A stretch of 64,000 nt of DNA, from positions 1-64,000 of the forward strand of contig JACCGJ010005783.1 of NCBI GenBank assembly GCA_013407085.1. The letters are read 5' to 3'. This document shows positions 1-9,746 of the stretch, one piece after another. The DNA is from Atriophallophorus winterbourni (Eukaryota > Platyhelminthes > Trematoda > Plagiorchiida > Microphallidae). The notes below the pieces were generated by a model. The model saw only the letters and a list, made by a program, of their open reading frames with translations. It made no database searches and was not told where the DNA came from. The position numbers and the translations under genes are program-made. How positions within the stretch are numbered: position 1 is the stretch's first letter; the number at the start of each line of letters is the position of its first letter.

Positions 1-154
1 AAACCGTCACTCAACTCGTTCTATTTTACCGAAGCAAGTGCATCATCATTAGCGAATGTGTGAATATCACAGTGCGAAATCATCTTTGAATTCCCAAATC
101 GAACTTCACATTGGTGAATAAGTCAATAGTTTCGTTCACTGGCTAAATACAACA
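1..154 (-). repeat. 3' LTR of the gypsy element, cut by window edge
   Basis: This stretch repeats 3852-4004 with scattered substitutions and small insertions, for example the shared blocks around the motifs gtcactcaactcgt, gcgaatgtgtgaatatcaca and tcgttcactggct. On the minus strand it starts TGTTGTAT at 154. A purine-rich run (AAAGGGGGAG, 161-170) sits just before it and is the likely polypurine tract. About 50 bp of the LTR lie outside the window, so target-site duplication cannot be tested. Confidence 0.85.
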
Positions 155-167
155 GAGGGCTCCCCCT

Positions 168-1247
168 TTAAGTTTGGTTGTCGTACGATTTCAATTTTGG
201 GTTCACTTGCAGGCGGGTTACTGGAATACGTCTTCGATCAGTTCGTCTTCTTTGTCTGCATTCCGGAGAATTAATTCGAGGGTGATCTTCTACCGTTGGC
301 TTTGTTTGTTTTGGGCTTTTGAGGTTGAATTCACCCAGTAGGATTTCCAATGGAGTTTCCTGTATACTTGGGGAATTCCGTTTTGCACCTAACGCCCTTA
401 GTTGATCTGCATGTCGTACCCACGTTTTTTTTCCAACCATTATCTCGTAGCAAACGTGGCCCACGATCTTGCTAACGATCCCCGGGGTCCATTTGATCTC
501 ACCACCACGGTAATCCTTGGCGAGGACATTTTGTCCGACCATAAATTTTCGGAATTTTGCACCATTTTGTCTATTACATTTCGCTTTCATTTTGAGATTT
601 TTATTGGTATGATTCACCGTGTTTGGTCGCATGAGATCGAAGATGGTTCTCGGTTTTTGCCTTAGCATGACTTCCGCAGGCGATATGGCTCCAGGTACGT
701 TAGGATTGGGTGTGATTCGGTAGAACGTCAAAAATTTCTGCAGAACGTCTTCCGTCTTCCCTTCCCCCGCTGCTTTAAGCATTGCTCGCTTGAAAGTGTC
801 CACAAACCTCTCCACTTGTCCGTTCGATTGTGGGTGATATGGCGGTGTGCGGATGTGCTTCATACCATGTTGTCGGCAAAATGATCCGAACTCATTCGAC
901 GTAAATTGGCTTCCATTATCGGTCACCAATGTCTTTGGATAACCAAACCTAGCGAAAGTTTCTTGCAGCTTTTTGATTGTCGTCCGAGTTGTTGTGTTGG
1001 TGAGAGGGAAAACTTCTGGCCATTTGCTGTGTGAGTCCACCAGTAGGAGATACGAGATTCCGTTCAGTGGGCCCGCGAAATCCAAGTGAATTCTTGACCA
1101 GGGTTCTGTGGGATTGGGCCATGGGTGTGGTTCACACTTTGTTGGTGATTTTAATGCCGATTGACATTTAGAACACGAGCTAACCAGGTTCTCAATGTGT
1201 GAATCCATAAGGGGCCAGTACACGAAGCTGCGCGCTAGCGCCTTCAT
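168..1247 (-). pseudogene. Gypsy pol, integrase segment
   Basis: A 359-codon open frame holding the retroelement integrase. A CSKC pair of the HHCC zinc finger is near residues 25-28, with the histidine half (HTSHPG) in the neighbouring frame beyond 1247. The DDE core is visible as D in LDFAGP (about residue 56), D in TDNGSQF (about 110) and E in NGQVERF (about 147). The C-terminal tail is basic and no chromodomain is recognisable. A frameshift at about 1245 separates it from the RNase H frame, so this would not be made as part of one polyprotein. Function in the family: insertion of element cDNA into the genome. Confidence 0.9.
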
Positions 1248-2164
1248 ACGATTATTCCGGGATGACTTGTATGGAATTGTTTGAGTACTGTCGAACGGAG
1301 TTTCTTTGGAATTACCACTCTATCCGAAAACATGAGACACCCGTCCACGATTGAAAGGGAATTCTGACGATGTCGGAATTGTTGTAGTTCTGGGTCTTGT
1401 ACAGATATTGGCCATCTGGATTTGTGGTATTCAAATACCTTTTGGAGTACGGGGTCTTCCAATGTTGCATCTCGAATTTGGTCAACTGTTACCGGCAGTT
1501 TCATCATAGTGGTGGAAAGTAAACAACTGATGTCAGCATCCAGAGTTGTTTGGGCTACCATGTCTTCTTCTATTGTGTTTTCTGTTATCAGTCTTGAGAG
1601 TGCATCCGCTTGTCCGATTTTCCCGGTGGAGATGTACTTTATGTCGAAATTATAGCTAAGCAGGATGGTTGACCAACGCTGTAGTCTGTTTGCTGTGTAG
1701 ACAGGAATGCCCTTTTTTGATGCAAAAATAGCAAGCAACGGTTTATGGTCCGTCAGCAGCGTGAATTTCCGGCCGTATAGCATCTTATGAAATTTCTTGA
1801 TAGCGAAGATGATGGCAAGCGCTTCTTTCTCGATTTGGCTGTAATTCCGTTCAGCTGAGGTGAGTGATCGTGCTGCGTGAGCAATGGCTTTTTCGGTTCC
1901 ATCCTTGAAAACATGTGAGATAACTGCACCGATTCCGTAGCTGGAAGCGTCCGAGGCTAGAAAGATTGGGAGCCTTGGGTCGTAATGTGTCAGTAAAAGA
2001 TCTGAGGTCAGCATCGACTTTATTTTCTCGAAAGCTTGTTGGGTCTCTTCTGACCATATCCAATGGGTATCCTTCTTCAGTAGATTATTGAGAGGGCCGC
2101 GTAATTTGTGTAATGATGGTAAAAATTCGCCATAGTGGCTGACCAATCCGAGGAATGATCGCAA
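1244..2164 (-). pseudogene. Gypsy pol, RT tail and RNase H segment
   Basis: A 306-codon frame starting in the RT thumb/connection (FLGLVSHYGEFLP) and running into RNase H: DASSYGIGAVISH supplies the first acidic residue, IEKEALAI the glutamate and TDHKPLL the next aspartate; the stretch up to ADALSRL closes the domain. It then enters the integrase zinc-finger histidines (HTSHPGI) and is lost by a frameshift. It is also out of frame with the upstream RT segment; the shift lies near 2165. Residue-level motifs are intact, so decay is recent relative to other remnants in the window. Confidence 0.9.
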
Positions 2165-2169
2165 TGTTG

Positions 2170-3545
2170 GATATCATGTGGTGGTGGCATATTCTGAATT
2201 GCATCAATGTTTGATGGATCTGGCCGTCGACCATGACGATCAATGATAAATCCGAGATATCTTATAGATTCCATGAAAAATTCACATTTTTCGGCCCGTA
2301 AACGGAAGCCATATTCGTTTATGCGTTTGAGGACTTACTTTTTACGATCACGTAGTTCATCCACATTTGATCCGACTATGATTATATCGTCGAGATAGGC
2401 AGCAGCATAGGGTAAACCTTGAAGCATGGTATCCATGACCTGTTGGAAGATAGCAGGTGCAGTCTTGACACCAAACGGTAAGCGTTGGTACTGGAAGAGC
2501 CCACGGTGAGTGTTGATGGTTAATAGCTCTCTTGATTCTTCAGCGACCTCAATTTGGAGGTAAGCTTTCGATAGGTCCAGTTTTGCAAAACACTGACCAC
2601 CATTCAATCTGGCGAAGAGGTCCTCAGGAAGAGGTAGTGGGTATTGATGATCTGCCAAGGATGCATTTAGACCAGTCGAATAATCCGCGCAAACTCTCAG
2701 ACTACCATTCGGTTTTTTGACAATCACAATTGGTGCTGCCCATGCTGAGTAGTTGACGGGTTTGATTACTCCGGCGGCTTGCAGTCTGTCAAGTTCTTGG
2801 TCGACGCTTTCCAAAAGAGCGTACGGTACGGGGCGTTTGGGACGAAATGTTGGGTTCGCATTCGGCTTCAAAGTCAGCTTTGCTGAAGTTTTCCGGCAAT
2901 ATCCAAGGCCATCTTGGAAGACTTTCGGAAATTTGAGTTGAATCTGTTTTACCCAGTCATCTGTCGATTGATTCACAGCATGGCATACAGTGTTCAGTGG
3001 GAAATCAAGCAACTTCAAATTTTCAAGCCAATCAAGACCAAGGAGATTCAAGTTCGGATGCTTTGACACGTAACAGACACCTTCTAGTTGTGTGTCGTTG
3101 AAGGCAATACAGCAGGTAATCTGGCCAATGAGATTTAACTTTCCTCCAGATGCGCTGCGTGCAACATGACTGGTGGGATTTATGTTTGTTTTGCCAACCG
3201 ATCGCCAAGTGTCTTCCGATATTATAGTGATGTCGGAGGCAGTGTCAACTTGAAAACGGGTGGGCGTACCATTTAGCGTGACGGTAAGGTACTTCCGTCG
3301 ATTTTTCACATCCCCGTGGAAGGTTGAAAAGACGGGATAGGAGCGATAAGTTTCATTATTGGAATGATTCAGTACAGATTTTTCATTAAAATACTTCGCA
3401 CGGCAGTAATTTTCTTTATGCCCCATTCTGTTGCAATTCTGGCATCTGTGTTTCTTGGATGGGCAAAAACGCACAAAATGCCATTCTCCACATTGCCAGC
3501 ACTTGGATGGGGCTTGGGTTTTTGAGCTGTCTTGAGCAGCTTTGG
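2170..3545 (-). pseudogene. Gypsy zinc knuckles, protease and reverse transcriptase
   Basis: One frame running from the gag knuckles through protease and RT. The knuckles read CWQCGEWHFVRFC then CQNCNRMGHKENYC. The protease active site is FQVDTASD, DTA rather than the common DTG/DSG. RT motifs follow: LDLSKAYLQIEV (first catalytic Asp), RLPFGVKTAPAIFQ and YLDDIIIVG (catalytic DD pair). A TAA at 2335-2337 interrupts the frame just after the palm, after which the same frame continues with YLGFIID until about 2170. The upstream gag N-terminus is in a different frame. Confidence 0.85.
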
Positions 3546-3776
3546 TTGTCGTGGTAGATGCGAAGACGGTTGTTCAGTGTTCTTCTGTTCTGGTTGATGT
3601 ACCGCCTGGATTGTAAAATTGTCGCGAATTGACGGTGAATCAAGCAAACCTCCAATTGATGCGCGAATGACATCAACTAACTGACGCAATGTCCCAGAAG
3701 AATCTCCTTCTTTTATCTGGAGTATTCGTTCGAGCAACTTTTGTAGAAGTGACACTTCTGATTCAGCGGACATCAT
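3369..3776 (-). pseudogene. Gypsy gag, N-terminal remnant
   Basis: The gag-like frame opens at ATG 3774-3776, only some 20 bp from the 5' LTR, and begins with a leucine-rich, coiled-coil-like stretch (SLLQKLLERILQIKEGD). Within about 85 codons it reaches the region of the zinc knuckles but in the wrong frame, so the knuckles are read only after a frameshift near 3545. Related fluke elements have gag proteins of several hundred residues; the capsid core motif visible at 32.7-33.1 kb (LPTFD...WFAQ) is absent here. The copy has therefore lost most of gag by internal deletion. Confidence 0.65.
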
Positions 3777-3782
3777 GGAAAA

Positions 3783-3795
3783 CACCCCGTCGCCA
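3783..3795 (-). other. Putative primer binding site
   Basis: On the minus strand TGGCGACGGGGTG begins three bases after the LTR end (AACA at 3799). TGG at the start is what complementarity to a tRNA CCA end requires. CsRn1-type elements are reported to use tRNA-Trp, but I cannot confirm the tRNA from this window. Confidence 0.5.
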
Positions 3796-3798
3796 AGT

Positions 3799-4004
3799 TG
3801 TTATGTCTGTGCTGCACTGTTTTTGGCCCAGCCCGTGTGGTCAGAGAGAACGCAACCGTCACTCAACTCGTCTATTTACCGAATGCAAAGTGCATCACAA
3901 GTGAGCGAATGTGTGAATATCACAGTGAGCGAAAATCATAATTTGAATTCAAAATCGAACTTCATTGGTGAATAATCAATAGTTCGTTCACTGGCTATAC
4001 AACA
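3799..4004 (-). repeat. 5' LTR of the gypsy element
   Basis: The 206-bp unit starts TGTTGTATAG (4004) and ends ACATAACA (3799) on the minus strand, giving TG...CA ends. Its first 150 bp match the left LTR. Similarity with the other copy may extend a few bases outward (GGCGCC-like stretch at 4005-4016), so the true outer boundary could be slightly to the right. Confidence 0.8.
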
Positions 4005-4136
4005 GGGGGCGCCACCCTAACACATTACACACCTATCATTTATTTGTTCCGATTTTATCTGCTTTTAATCCCACTCATTAAAAAAATTCAACACAATTGT
4101 AACCGGGTTTAATTCACATTATTGAAAAATTGCATG

Positions 4137-5393
4137 TCATTTACAAAAATAGTTTTGACATGTAAAAGAACAACAATCATCATTTTCGTAGCACATGTCA
4201 CCGGACTCGATACATTCCGTGCACAAACCGATAAACGGAAAGTAAAGTTGGCATTTGTATCGACCGCAACAAGGTCTTCCACCTGCGCGTGTGCACGTCT
4301 CATTCCGTTTGGCACAATTCACTAATAATAAATAGCCGTGTAAATAAAAATTGCATTGTCAGCATGTTGAGCAAGCTAAAAATAATCACTAGATGGGATT
4401 TCACGAGAGCTGATCGACAATTCGGGAGAACTCTGATGGCTGTAAATGAACTGATGTACCAAATAGATGAAATGGCGAATGTAGTAGAACATATGTTGGA
4501 GATGTTACATAGCATATTATCCCGCTGTTTGCGAGTTAAAATATAACATTCGTCTTGATGGCAATACGTGATATTACATTCCTCGAAAATTAGGCGCTGA
4601 ATACTAAATGAAGTTCATCCAAAATATTCATTTGCATGCATTTTCATCACACACACACTCCATGACCGGTTTCGTGCTGTTTGCACTCATTAGGTAGAGA
4701 CAGTAAGATCAGGATCCGCATGCGCTTGAAACATTGGAAGAATGGTAAACAAGTTCATCCATGCTTCATACTTCAGTAAATCAATATTTGTTTAAATCGG
4801 CGTGAATTAATTCTAAACGAGAGATTTTCTGGAAAGCTGAAAAGTCAACAAATTACGACAACATGGGACACTGGCTGTTTTTAAACATAAAAAACTGTCT
4901 TGTGTGGTGTTGAACTCATAACCCCTCTGATTAATACATCATAACTGCTTTCTCACTGCTAGCCGTCATTATTTGGAGACGGTAAGATTCGTTTTAGTGA
5001 GCCTTGAAACAATAGTAATCTAGTAAAGAAGTGATACTTGAGTGTCACCATTTAATTAGGGTTCTTGCAGAGAACCCTGATTTAAAAAGGCCGAACCATA
5101 AATCAATTACGGGTCAAGTGCTCACGATTCTCTTTCGTTTTCATTAAATAAAAAATATTAGTAGGCTAAATATGACATTCGAAATTCGTTGATTTACTGA
5201 GGTTAGCTCTCCGTCGTGATTAGTAAACGCATATCAAATAAGTTGAATAACCTGTGGCGATTCATCAAATGCCTTATTTTTGAAAATGCTAAGACTTACG
5301 TGTTGTTTGACTTGTTTGTAATGTGTTCATCGGTTCTCCCGCGGGATATCCAACAAAACAAAGCAGATAAATAAAACAAAATCTTGCGTTCAT
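4137..5393 (-). CDS. Secreted 12-cysteine UPF0506-like protein, copy A
   Basis: Two-exon gene, 92 codons. Exon 1 (5300-5393) begins at ATG 5391-5393 and encodes a signal peptide (MNARFCFIYLLCFVGYP) plus a short linker, ending at a C|GTAAGT donor in phase 1. Exon 2 (4137-4321) follows the TTATTAG acceptor in matching phase and ends at TGA. The mature part has 12 cysteines spaced C-X6-C-X7-CC-X4-C-X9-C-X2-C-X6-C-X5-CC-X3-C-X4-C, a double inhibitor-cystine-knot look. I assign it to the schistosome family UPF0506 from recalled spacing; function there is unknown and the product is expected to be secreted. A paralogue with the same exon length and spacing lies 1 kb upstream at 6369-9746. The 978-bp intron carries the hammerhead-type repeat at 4630-4755. 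Confidence 0.75.
4630..4755 (-). repeat. Hammerhead-bearing repeat, broken copy
   Basis: About 120 bp similar to 24998-25122, both flanked by GCATGCATTT on one side and AATGGT(A/T)AACAAGTT on the other. The minus strand carries the hammerhead parts: the CUGAUGAG box (here CTAATGAG, 4693-4686), a stem II GTGC/GCAC with AAACA loop, GAAA and ACCGGTC. The G to A change in the catalytic box should abolish cleavage. A still weaker relative may follow at 4930-5030. Confidence 0.65.
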
Positions 5394-6368
5394 TTTAATT
5401 GCACATCCGTTGCATCTCTCAAGTCTTCTTGCATTAATTATTACTACGCTGCGACTGTCTAAGTTGAACGTGACTCTCTTATAATGTTGCAATCGAGTTC
5501 AATAATTGGACCCCCGCTTAACCAAAATCGCTTCACTAAATTGGTGCACACTACGCACGCTTTCATCAATTGAGGAACGAAAAAATTGGAACATCATTTC
5601 GATACAAAAAGACAACGTGTGGTTTAATAATTTTAATGGCGGAGTATTAAGAAATGGTGCTCGGTGCAACTAACGATCCTGTAACATGGCATATATTCTG
5701 CAGAATAAAATATTCATATTAGCATTAGGTTGATTAGTTACTCTACGAGAACTGCGCGTTGTTTTCTAACCATAATATGTGGGTTTGAGACCGGATGAAA
5801 ATCACTATTTCATGAATATATTAATATCAAATTCAAGTCAGTAGATTGAATTTTTGAAAAATCAAAGTTTGATATATAGAATAATGCCTATCTGAAATGT
5901 TTGACATAAATTTGTGGTTAGCATTTTACCTGAAATCACATCATCAATATTGCACCAATCGGTGAAATATACTTGTTTGTGAATGACCTGTGGTGTGTGT
6001 TGCAATGGAACCCAAGTACACTAAATAATGGTGTAAATAAATCCACCCTGTTCTTTACTATCAATTTGATCCGTCGTGCTATCTGTATGATTTCGAAACA
6101 ACATTTTCATCCAATACGTCGACAAAGACTCGCCGTATATTTATAGTACTTTCCTTAAACATGCTCCTCTTTATTTCATCTAGTACTACTTTAAATCTTC
6201 CAGCTACGATAATGCCCCACGATTTGGTTGAAACAACTCATTATTCAATTCCATACATAAATGTTTATCCAAAAACGGAAACTAGGGTAACAATCCTGAA
6301 GCGAATGAATTGAAGCTGTTTATCAAATGGATTAAAGCGTTTTAGCGAAATTTGGTAAGCGTCTAATT
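5394..6368. other. Spacer between the two UPF0506-like genes
   Basis: No open frame of note and no recognisable repeat. It should contain the promoter of copy A (right of 5393) and the 3' end of copy B (left of 6369). I see no convincing TATA box or polyadenylation signal that I would defend. Confidence 0.4.
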
Positions 6369-9300
6369 TCAAATACAGCGACCGAAATAGCACACTCGAT
6401 GACAACACTCATCTCCGTTCAGACACCAATCGCCCTTGTCCAAGCAGTGAACACAAATGCCGACCATTGGGTAGTAAAGCTTGCACACGGCATATCCACA
6501 ACAAGGACGAATAGCGGTTCGGGAACATGCCTTACCGAGTGGTGAACAGGGTCCTACGAAAGAAGACAGAAAATCGAATGGGACTTAGAATATTTTTATA
6601 ATGCCTTCAAAAGAAAGGATGGAATTGTCAGGCTTATTCCGATATCGTTTTACGTTCCAAAACACATTTGTCACTCTGTAGTATAATTGGATTGATAGAA
6701 CAGAGTAACTGATTTCTAATGCACATTCGGTACTCGTTTATTTAAATATTTTTTCAAGTTAATTTTAAGATTTTTAATGGTGTAAAAAGCAATTAGCCTA
6801 ACAATGAGCATAGGATGGCAAAAAATTGGAATGTGAGTGTATAAAACAAGATAAGCAATTGGATTAAACAGCAAATAAGTATTTTGGAAACGGATAATTC
6901 GATAAAAAATCGTTTATTTCGTTTCAAAGTCATACAAGTTAGTGGAGTGAGCAACGGTAAAAGGTAAACTGTTTCAAGTAAAACAGACATGGACAGAACA
7001 AAAATACCCTCTATAGTTCAAGCGGGAATGAGGTACCGCCAGCATATATTCATGCGTCCGATAATTCCCCGTTACCCTTCGCTTGAGTGAGCCCTGTAAT
7101 GGATGTCTTTGTGTATGGAATATTTTTAAAGTAGGATATGGTCTTATGTTGTTCGTCGATAGGAAAATTCTAACAGATTCAGGTGAGCTATCTATGACTG
7201 GTCTCAGGTATGTATTCATGATACTTGGGAATATCTTTGGCGAAAAATATCCAAAATACCCGTTTGAGAAGATTGAGGACACTTATTGTCTTTGTGAAGA
7301 CAGTTAGTTTGAATTAATGTTTTTAAACTGGAGCATATGCAAGGACATGTAAACATTTATGGTTTGTGAACTCTACTTGATTCACCACATTCCGGTATTT
7401 CATTGGCATAAACCAGTAAGATGATCAGACCAAGGTCTGAACCTTGGGGAACTCCGCTAGTTGCAGCGATTAGTTTTGATAATGCACCATCAACACGTAC
7501 CTGTGTAATCCGAATAGTTAGGTAGTCATTTAGCCTATTCAACAAATTTCAGGTGATACCAAGCATGTCAAGCATCTGCAGTTGTAGGCTGTGGTTGACA
7601 CGGTCAAATTCTTTTGAGATATCTGGGTAGCAGGCATGAATTACTTGCCCTTTATCTACAGATTGTGTCCAACCATACAGTGTTATCAGAAAATCAGAGA
7701 AACAAAAATAATTCCGTCTAAATCCATGCTGTTTTCTTGAAAGCAACGGATTATTTTCGAAGCGTTTTATTAGATCGTCAATAATGAGACGCGCGAGTAA
7801 TTTGGAAATCAATGGTAACAGAATAAATGTTTGGCAATGAGAAACATCAGAGCGATTTAACGGGATGTAGATCTCAAGCACGTGAGCCTATAAATTTCAC
7901 CTGATTATACAATACGAGTTTGCAGTAAAAATGTATTACGCATTGTTAACTGATACATACCGCCATGATTTGCTGAACGCCGGTTTTTCGAATATGTGAA
8001 TAATCTCCTTTCAGTAATCGACCGCAGCGGCTGCCAATTTACATCCTGATGATAACACTTTACAATTGGCCTACAATTTAGTTTTCAAGAGTTATTTCTT
8101 TCCACGTCTTAGATTGAACCCTTAGAGTGTACATATTCTTTTTACGAATGTTTTTTACTACGCTGCATTTTACACAAAGTTGGACCTCATTATTTTTAAT
8201 CCGTATGAAGTAAACAGTTTGGTTTAACACTCCCTGTCTAGAAGAAGAAGAAAAAAAGAAGAAGAATGACTTTATTCGTGTTCACGAATTTTAACTGAGC
8301 GTTCCTAGTAGCCTAACTGGGGCCAGCATGGTACCTTACATAAGATCGGTATGCCATTTTTAGGATGCAAGCATGTAATTATTACTTCCTTTGCGATAAA
8401 CTAATTATTTGATGTTTGCTCCGTAAATGGGATGCATTTCGTCTCCCTTCGTGTTTTTTGCTTTAACGGCTCATGTTTTTACTTTCATACTCCTTTTCAC
8501 AAGCACCATCAATTTGTCCTATACACGGGTTTTAAAATTGACAAGTTACTAGAAGCCTCGAATTTCTATTGTCAAGTGATCGGTTACATGAATTAACATA
8601 GGTAACGCACTGTTCAAGCTGACGGTGTTTAACACATATCGAGGAAGAGCTCACTGTTACTTGCCAAATAACTTTTGTTCTTTTAATTCGAATCGTCAGT
8701 CCTAGATCGCTATAATATGATGACCGGAAAGTGTGTAAATACAGTTATAATATGCATCCAAATTGTATGACGTCTCTTTGTCCGTGTGTCGACTTGACTT
8801 CTAGTAAATTTATTTTAGTAGAAAGTATTATTTGTTTGAAGTGTTTGAATCTGGTCAAACTCATGAAAATGTTATCATGAAAACGAAAAATTGGAATATC
8901 CATTTGCTGATTTTGAGAATTTTTATTTGATGTGTAGAGTCCTAAGTTTCAATTGTTCAACGCCGAAGAATTTTATATGATGTTTAATATATGAGTTCTC
9001 TTAAAACCAAAATCGAATAAAAATTTTATCAACATTATAAGTCTGAAAAATTAAAATTTTACAAAAAACTGCGCGTAATACTCGATTCTCTATAAAGGAG
9101 GTAAACAAATTAGCAGGCACAGTTCGTTTGAAATTAATTGGTTTCACCTTCAAGTTATGCTCTTCAGAAATAATAAACCAAACTTGCATGTGTTCTTCCA
9201 CAAAAACCGGATCAAATTTTTAAGACCCTTCCTGGAATGTTACTATTCAAATTCGGATGAATTTTTTTTTATCGTACCTTGATGACACCAACAAATCTTC

Positions 9301-9746
9301 GAAAATTTGGATTTTACACACAATATTGTAGTCATAAAATTCTACAAACTATCAACAAAATGTTAAGAAGTCTTCTGCTTTCAATTGCATTGTGTTTATT
9401 GAACATTAGCGCAGATTATTGCACAACCAATTAATAACAGTAGGCAGTTATCCAGAAATTTTTCTTTCATTCTGTTTACCGTGCTATTTGAAAGCTTTTT
9501 TTTTAAATTTTGAGAAAATGGAAAAATGGAAAATCGAAAAGCATACCAGTGTATGAATAACATTTATAACTCCCGAATGATGAGGAGTGAATCAGTTAGT
9601 AAATCAGTCCATTTATGTGGCCTTGAGATGCACGATAATAAAGTGTAATTTTCTCAGCGTGATCGCTTACCAAAGAAACTCACTGATTCGGTCATCTCAA
9701 TTGATGTAGCCAAAAACAATACGAAAATCTTCATCAGGAACATCAT
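6369..9746 (-). CDS. Secreted 12-cysteine UPF0506-like protein, copy B
   Basis: Two-exon gene, 86 codons. Exon 1 (9671-9746) starts at ATG 9744-9746 and encodes a signal peptide (MMFLMKIFVLFLATSIEM) ending at a G|GTAAGC donor in phase 1. Exon 2 (6369-6553) follows a good polypyrimidine tract and CGTAG acceptor, restores a glycine codon across the junction, and ends in TGA. Its 12 cysteines have exactly the spacing of copy A and the exon is the same 185 nt, so the two are tandem duplicates. Exon 2 has no ATG, which is why it is easily missed. The 3117-bp intron has taken a CR1/Jockey-type LINE fragment (about 6970-7890). An internal donor GTGAGT at 9683 is a possible alternative but is out of phase with exon 2. 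Confidence 0.7.
6970..7890 (-). mobile_element. LINE reverse-transcriptase fragment (CR1/Jockey type)
   Basis: Minus-strand frames in order show SKLLARLIIDDL and QHGFRRN (7549-7881), a palm start degraded to DISKEFDRVNHS, then SGVPQGSDLGLIILLVYANEIPE (7357-7545) and a downstream part with FSPKIFPSIMNTYLRPVIDSS (6974-7282), which matches the post-palm region of such polymerases. Frames shift between the pieces and the FADD box is not visible. It sits in the intron of UPF0506-like copy B, same strand. Confidence 0.7.
8232..8380 (-). repeat. Probable LINE 3' tail with TTC-rich end
   Basis: Read on the minus strand the sequence runs through CGAATAAAGTCATTC into a TTC/T-rich run, the form of a non-LTR element 3' end with a simple-repeat tail. 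No coding part of the element is attached that I can recognise. It lies in the intron of UPF0506-like copy B. Confidence 0.4.

Larger units (their letters stand above)
1..4004 (-). mobile_element. Decayed Ty3/gypsy LTR retrotransposon, CsRn1-like
   Basis: A reverse-oriented LTR retrotransposon. Two direct repeats bracket it (1-154 and 3799-4004), and between them, read on the minus strand, come gag with cysteine-rich knuckles, aspartic protease, reverse transcriptase (YLDD), RNase H and integrase, which is the Ty3/gypsy order. The integrase-last order and the unusual C-X2-C-X3-H-X4-C motif preceding a normal C-X2-C-X4-H-X4-C knuckle recall the CsRn1/Kabuki clade known from flukes; this is family knowledge, not a search result. 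The coding frame is broken at least four times (gag/knuckle shift, TAA near 2335, shift near 2165, shift near 1245), and gag is far too short, so the copy is dead. Its left end runs off the window. Confidence 0.9.

Noticed and set aside
402..665. Plus-strand open frame over the gypsy element
   Set aside because: Antisense shadow of the integrase frame; no domain of its own.
6793..6990. Hydrophobic minus-strand frame as exon 1 of UPF0506-like copy B
   Set aside because: Its only usable donor (T|GTATGA) would create a TGA stop when joined to the cysteine-rich exon; the exon at 9671-9746 joins correctly.
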